From positions 1 through 10,466 of the forward strand of contig DAIDKA010000205.1 in the NCBI GenBank assembly GCA_027451085.1: DNA of 10,466 nt, written 5' to 3'. Positions 7,151 through 10,466 of the stretch are shown here, piece by piece. The position numbers and the translations under genes were made by a program. This DNA is from Gammaproteobacteria bacterium (GTDB lineage Bacteria; Pseudomonadota; Gammaproteobacteria; Steroidobacterales; Steroidobacteraceae). The first letter of the stretch is position 1, and each line of letters begins with the position of its first letter. A model generated the notes under the pieces. That model did no database searches. It saw only the letters and a list, made by a program, of their open reading frames with translations, and was not told the origin of the DNA.

Positions 7151-8332
7151 TTATAGCCCGGGCGGCCGCGGCGGCAGGGGCGCACCGCCAATGAAATCCC
7201 GCAGCACGCCCGACAGCTGCTTCGCGTCGTGGTACCCCAGTTCCATCAGCTCCCGGGTGAAGGCCGACTCGAACATCAGGTAGCTCGCCAGCTGGCTGCC
7301 GCCACCGTTGCGTGCGCCGGTCACGCTCAGCAGCCCGCGCAGCCCGGGCGGCATGGCGGCAGCGTGGCGCGCCGCGATGGCCCGCAGGTCCTCGCTTGGC
7401 GTCAGCATCAGCGTCTCGATCCGGGAGAGGTTGCGGCCCTGGCTGTCCGGCACCCCGGGAGCGCTGACAGCCAGCTCGTTCAACCGCGCAGTCTCCTCGA
7501 GATCCGAATACATCTGGTCCGAAAACAGCGTATCCAGCATGAAACCCAGGATCTGCCCGGCGGCCGGCATCACCAGCGGCCCCTCGCTCACGCCGGCTTC
7601 ACGCCGCGAGCGCACGCCGAGGATCAGCAACCGGTTCGCGCCCAGGTGGATGGCCGGGCTCAGCGGGTTCTGCTGGCGCATGGCGCCATCCCCGAACCAG
7701 CTGTCTCCCAGCCGCACCGGCGGGAACAGCATCGGAATCGCGGCACTCGCCATGAGGTGATCCAGGGTGAGGTTGGTGCGCACGCCCCGGCGCTGGATGC
7801 GGGCCCAGTCGTCGATGTCGGACCGGCCGTCATAGAAGGCGATGGACTGCCCCGTGCGGTAGCAGGTGGCGGACAACGCCACGCCCCGCAGGTGGCCTCG
7901 TTCGACACTGGTGCGCACGCCCTGCCAGTCGATACGGCTCTCCAGAAGCGCATGCAGCGGCGAATTATCCAGCACGGAGCGCGGCGGCTGCAGCATCAAT
8001 CCGCCGGACAGCAGCGCCAGCGTCCAGTGGGCCGCGGCCCGCAACATCGAATGCGGAGCCACCTCGAACACCTGGCTCACGCGGAAATTGCTCCAGACCT
8101 CAGCCAGGCCCGCGACGGCCTGGCGCCAGCGATAGGCCTGCGCCGCAAGGACGCTGGCTGCAACCGCCCCGGCGGAAGTACCGGTGATCACCGGGAAGGG
8201 ATTGCGACCGCGGGGCAGCAGTTCCACCAATGCCGTCAGCACGCCCACCTGGTAGGCGGCGCGCGCTCCACCGCCCGTGAGCACGAGCCCCACGACCGGC
8301 GGGCGCTGGAGCGAGCGGGCTGCCAACGCCAT
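7151..8332 (-). CDS. Patatin-like phospholipase family protein
   Basis: Patatin-like proteins are serine lipid acyl hydrolases using a Ser-Asp dyad. The 393-residue product has the oxyanion-hole loop LTGGGARAAYQVG (residues 18-30), the nucleophile elbow GTSAG with Ser53 (51-55), and the catalytic Asp215 in GDGAMRQ; all three elements are intact. No signal peptide is evident, but a moderately hydrophobic stretch (HWTLALLSGGLML, after residue 100) could touch membrane. The C-terminal third (EDLRAIAARHAAAMPPGLRGLL, then a Pro-rich end) is family-variable. It resembles the cytoplasmic or membrane-associated patatin group of Proteobacteria involved in phospholipid turnover, but substrate is not determinable. 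It starts 39 bases after the pyk stop (AGGA 12 bases before ATG 8332) and ends 9 bases before proS, so it is probably co-transcribed with both. Confidence 0.9.
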   Translation of the reverse strand: MALAARSLQRPPVVGLVLTGGGARAAYQVGVLTALVELLPRGRNPFPVITGTSAGAVAASVLAAQAYRWRQAVAGLAEVWSNFRVSQVFEVAPHSMLRAAAHWTLALLSGGLMLQPPRSVLDNSPLHALLESRIDWQGVRTSVERGHLRGVALSATCYRTGQSIAFYDGRSDIDDWARIQRRGVRTNLTLDHLMASAAIPMLFPPVRLGDSWFGDGAMRQQNPLSPAIHLGANRLLILGVRSRREAGVSEGPLVMPAAGQILGFMLDTLFSDQMYSDLEETARLNELAVSAPGVPDSQGRNLSRIETLMLTPSEDLRAIAARHAAAMPPGLRGLLSVTGARNGGGSQLASYLMFESAFTRELMELGYHDAKQLSGVLRDFIGGAPLPPRPPGL

Positions 8333-8371
8333 GGTCGCGGTAAATCCTAGAAGAGCCGGGTTTTCATCGCG

Positions 8372-9826
8372 TCAGGAGAGATTGACCTTGAGGATCTGCA
8401 TGGAATTGGTGCCTCCCTGCACCCCGGAAAGCTCGCCCTTGGTCACGATCACCAGGTCATCCTGGCTCACCAGATCCAGTTCCAGCAGGCGCGCGAAGAT
8501 GGCGTTGTAGAGCGCCGCCACCGATACGTCGCCTGCGACATCGAACATCACGGGGAACACGCCCCGGTAAAGGGTCACGCGCCGGCCCGTGGACTCGTTG
8601 CGCGTGAAGGCATAGATGGGGATGTCCGTGCGCAGGCGCGACATCCACAGCGTCGTGGCGCCGGATTCAGTCAGGGCGACGATGGCGCGCACGTTCATGT
8701 GGTTGGCGGTGTACATCACCGCCATGGCGATCGCCTCCTCCGTGCCCTCGAACACGGTGCCAGCCTCGCGCTGACGCAGGCGGGCGGCGCCATACTGGTA
8801 CTTTTCCGCGCCCTGGATCACCTGCGCCATGGCCTCGACCGCCTTCAGCGGGTAGCGGCCGGTCGCCGACTCCGCGGACAGCATGACCGCGTCCGTGCCA
8901 TCCATGACGGCATTGGCCACATCGCTGACCTCGGCGCGCGTGGGCATCGGGTTGTGGATCATCGACTCCATCATCTGGGTGGCCGTGATCACGACTTTGT
9001 GCTTGGAGCGGGTGTGGTGAATGATGGTCTTTTGCAGCGAGGTGAGCTCGGCATAGCCCATTTCCACGCCCAGGTCGCCGCGCGCGACCATGACGACATC
9101 CGAGGCGTCGATGATGGCGTCCAGGTTGGTGATGGCCTCGTGACGCTCGATCTTGGCGACGATGCGCGCATCCCCGCCCGCCTGGCGCATCAAACGGCGC
9201 GCCAGCTTGATGTCCGCGGCGTCACGGGCGAAGGACACGGCTAGGTAGTCCACCTTCTCGTCGGCAGCGAACTTGATGTCTTCGCGGTCCTTGTCGGACA
9301 GGGCCGGGGCCGAGATGCCGCCGCCCTGGCGGTTCAGGCCCTTGCGGTCCGACAGCTCTCCACCCACCTTCACCAGGGTGTGGATGCGGGTGCCTTCGAC
9401 CTTGGTGACGTCCAGGATGATCTGGCCGTCGTTCAGCAGCAGGGTGTCACCAGCCGCCACGTCGTTCGGCAGGTTCTTGTAGGCAATACCCACTCCATCG
9501 ATGGTGCCGGCCTTGGAGTCCATGGCCGTGTCGAGCACGAACACAGCTCCTTCCACCAGCTTCACCGACCCGTGCACGAAGCTCTCGATGCGGATCTTGG
9601 GTCCGGAAAGATCCAGCAGCACACCGACCACCTCGTTGGCCTTGGCCGCCGCTGCCCGCACCAGGTCCAGGCGGCGCTTGAGATCAGCGCGCGTGCCGTG
9701 CGAGGCGTTCAGCCGCACCACCGACAGCCCCGCATTCATCATCTGCACCAGCAGGGCGGGGTCGTCGGTCGCGGGGCCCACGGTGGCCACGATCTTGGTG
9801 CGTTTGTGGGTGTTGATCGTGCTCAT
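8372..9826 (-). CDS. pyk: Pyruvate kinase, PykA type
   Basis: Pyruvate kinase converts phosphoenolpyruvate and ADP to pyruvate and ATP, the last step of glycolysis. The 484-residue protein matches E. coli PykA (480) in length and in many stretches: TKIVATVGPATD near the start, LLDLSGPKIR, GGGISAPALSDKD, VDYLAVSFAR, catalytic Lys225 with metal ligand Glu227 in IVAKIER, DVVMVARGDLGVE, and ITATQMMESMIHNPMPTRAEV followed by AVMLSAESATGRYP. The C-terminal allosteric domain runs from about 345 and ends DLVIVTKGELSGVQGGTNSM. The substrate loop reads RLNASHG (38-44), where Phe is more usual than Ala41. A good ribosome site (AAGGA, spacer of four) precedes ATG 9826. It lies 57 bases after pgk, the common glycolytic pairing; fba, often nearby, is not downstream here. 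Confidence 0.97.
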   Translation of the reverse strand: MSTINTHKRTKIVATVGPATDDPALLVQMMNAGLSVVRLNASHGTRADLKRRLDLVRAAAAKANEVVGVLLDLSGPKIRIESFVHGSVKLVEGAVFVLDTAMDSKAGTIDGVGIAYKNLPNDVAAGDTLLLNDGQIILDVTKVEGTRIHTLVKVGGELSDRKGLNRQGGGISAPALSDKDREDIKFAADEKVDYLAVSFARDAADIKLARRLMRQAGGDARIVAKIERHEAITNLDAIIDASDVVMVARGDLGVEMGYAELTSLQKTIIHHTRSKHKVVITATQMMESMIHNPMPTRAEVSDVANAVMDGTDAVMLSAESATGRYPLKAVEAMAQVIQGAEKYQYGAARLRQREAGTVFEGTEEAIAMAVMYTANHMNVRAIVALTESGATTLWMSRLRTDIPIYAFTRNESTGRRVTLYRGVFPVMFDVAGDVSVAALYNAIFARLLELDLVSQDDLVIVTKGELSGVQGGTNSMQILKVNLS

Positions 9827-9883
9827 GAAATCCTTACGATGCCAGCGCTGAAGCCGCGGTTGTGTTACGGATCGCGCGAGCCT

Positions 9884-10466
9884 TCAGGCCCGCGCCTCTA
9901 GTGCCGCCACCGCAGGCAGCGTCTTGCCTTCCACGAACTCCAGGAAGGCGCCGCCCCCGGTGGAGATGTAGGAAATCCCCTTCTCCACCCCGTACTTCTC
10001 GATCGCAGCCAGCGTATCTCCGCCGCCGGCGAGGGAGAACGCCGTGCCGCGCGCAATGGCAGAAGCGATCACACGGGTGCCCTCGCCGAACTGGTCGACC
10101 TCGAACACGCCCACCGGGCCGTTCCACAGGATGGTGCCGGCCTGTTCCAGCCCGGCGGCCAGGGTCAGCGCGGTCGCAGGACCGATGTCCAGGATCAGCT
10201 CATCGCCACCCACCTGCCCGACGGGCCTGGTTTCAGCCTTGGCGCTGGCCAGGTATTTCAGGAAATCCGCCCCGGCGGGTGGTGCCTTGGCCACCACGAC
10301 GTCAGTCGGCAGCGGGATCTGCGCGCCACGCGCCGCGGCCTGCTCCAGCAGCTCGCGGGCGGTATCCAGCATGTCCGGCTCGTAGAGGGACTTGCCTACT
10401 GCCACGCCGGTGGCCGCCAGGAAGGTGTTGGCGATGCCGCCGCCCACGATCAGGTGATCAACCTTG
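9884..10466 (-). CDS. pgk: Phosphoglycerate kinase (C-terminal part)
   Basis: Phosphoglycerate kinase transfers phosphate from 1,3-bisphosphoglycerate to ADP in glycolysis and runs in reverse in gluconeogenesis or the Calvin cycle. About 193 C-terminal residues are visible, roughly half the usual length near 390; the gene continues past the right edge (last codon reads Lys at 10463-10465). This is the nucleotide-binding domain: KVDHLIVGGGIANTF, VGKSLYEPD, the ILDIGPAT stretch, the WNGPVGVFE loop with Gly, Pro and Glu that help bind adenine nucleotide, the SLAGGGDTLAAI glycine-rich loop, and the closing STGGGAFLEFVEGKTLPAV. All invariant elements in this part look intact. It is the first visible gene of the leftward block and precedes pyk, as in many Gammaproteobacteria. 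Confidence 0.97.
   Translation of the reverse strand, partial: KVDHLIVGGGIANTFLAATGVAVGKSLYEPDMLDTARELLEQAAARGAQIPLPTDVVVAKAPPAGADFLKYLASAKAETRPVGQVGGDELILDIGPATALTLAAGLEQAGTILWNGPVGVFEVDQFGEGTRVIASAIARGTAFSLAGGGDTLAAIEKYGVEKGISYISTGGGAFLEFVEGKTLPAVAALEARA

Noticed and set aside
7229..8350. Plus-strand open frame of 373 codons opposite the patatin-like gene
   Set aside because: His/Arg/Gln-rich composition without domains; the minus strand carries intact GGG, GTSAG and DGA motifs.
9827..9883. Terminator or separate promoter between pgk and pyk
   Set aside because: Only small palindromes (CAGCGCTG, CCGCGG) are present, with no T-run and no convincing -35/-10 pair; read-through is the simpler reading.

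Overview
The window is GC-rich DNA from a Proteobacterium, almost certainly a Gammaproteobacterium. The left half carries the linked order lptC-lptA-lptB-rpoN-hpf-rapZ, which is typical of that class. The pyruvate kinase is of the PykA type and follows pgk. The style of the LptC tail and the overall gene set would suit a Xanthomonadales/Nevskiales/Steroidobacter-like lineage, but the sequence alone does not fix the order. No rRNA, tRNA, CRISPR array, insertion sequence or phage gene was seen. Almost every base is coding, and no gene-free stretch exceeds about 80 bases.

The left block (1-5546, all + strand) begins inside lptC and continues with lptA and lptB. These are the inner-membrane anchor, periplasmic bridge and ATPase of the lipopolysaccharide export machine. 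Next come rpoN (sigma-54), hpf (ribosome hibernation factor) and rapZ (control of glucosamine-6-phosphate synthesis and thus envelope precursor supply). The last gene encodes a predicted exported metallo-beta-lactamase-fold hydrolase of unknown substrate. The familiar ptsN gene (nitrogen PTS IIA protein), and hprK where it exists, are absent from between hpf and rapZ; only 20 bases remain there. Two spacer structures stand out: a foldable inverted repeat between lptC and lptA (301-363) and an 18-base dyad between rpoN and hpf (3221-3238).

The right block (10466-5579, all - strand) reads pgk (its end only), pyk, a patatin-like phospholipase and proS. It converges on the left block with just 32 bases between the two stop codons. 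pgk and pyk form a lower-glycolysis pair. The patatin-like gene and proS are appended with short gaps, so one transcript is plausible. The prolyl-tRNA synthetase is the archaeal/eukaryotic-type short form, not the long form with the inserted editing domain used by most Proteobacteria. Its C-terminal zinc-type domain appears to have lost nearly all zinc-binding cysteines.

Overall this is a housekeeping region. I did not find a recognisable new defence, mobile or biosynthetic system. The points most worth a second look are the unusual ProRS, the compact ptsN-less rpoN cluster, the exported hydrolase attached to it, and the two spacer structures.
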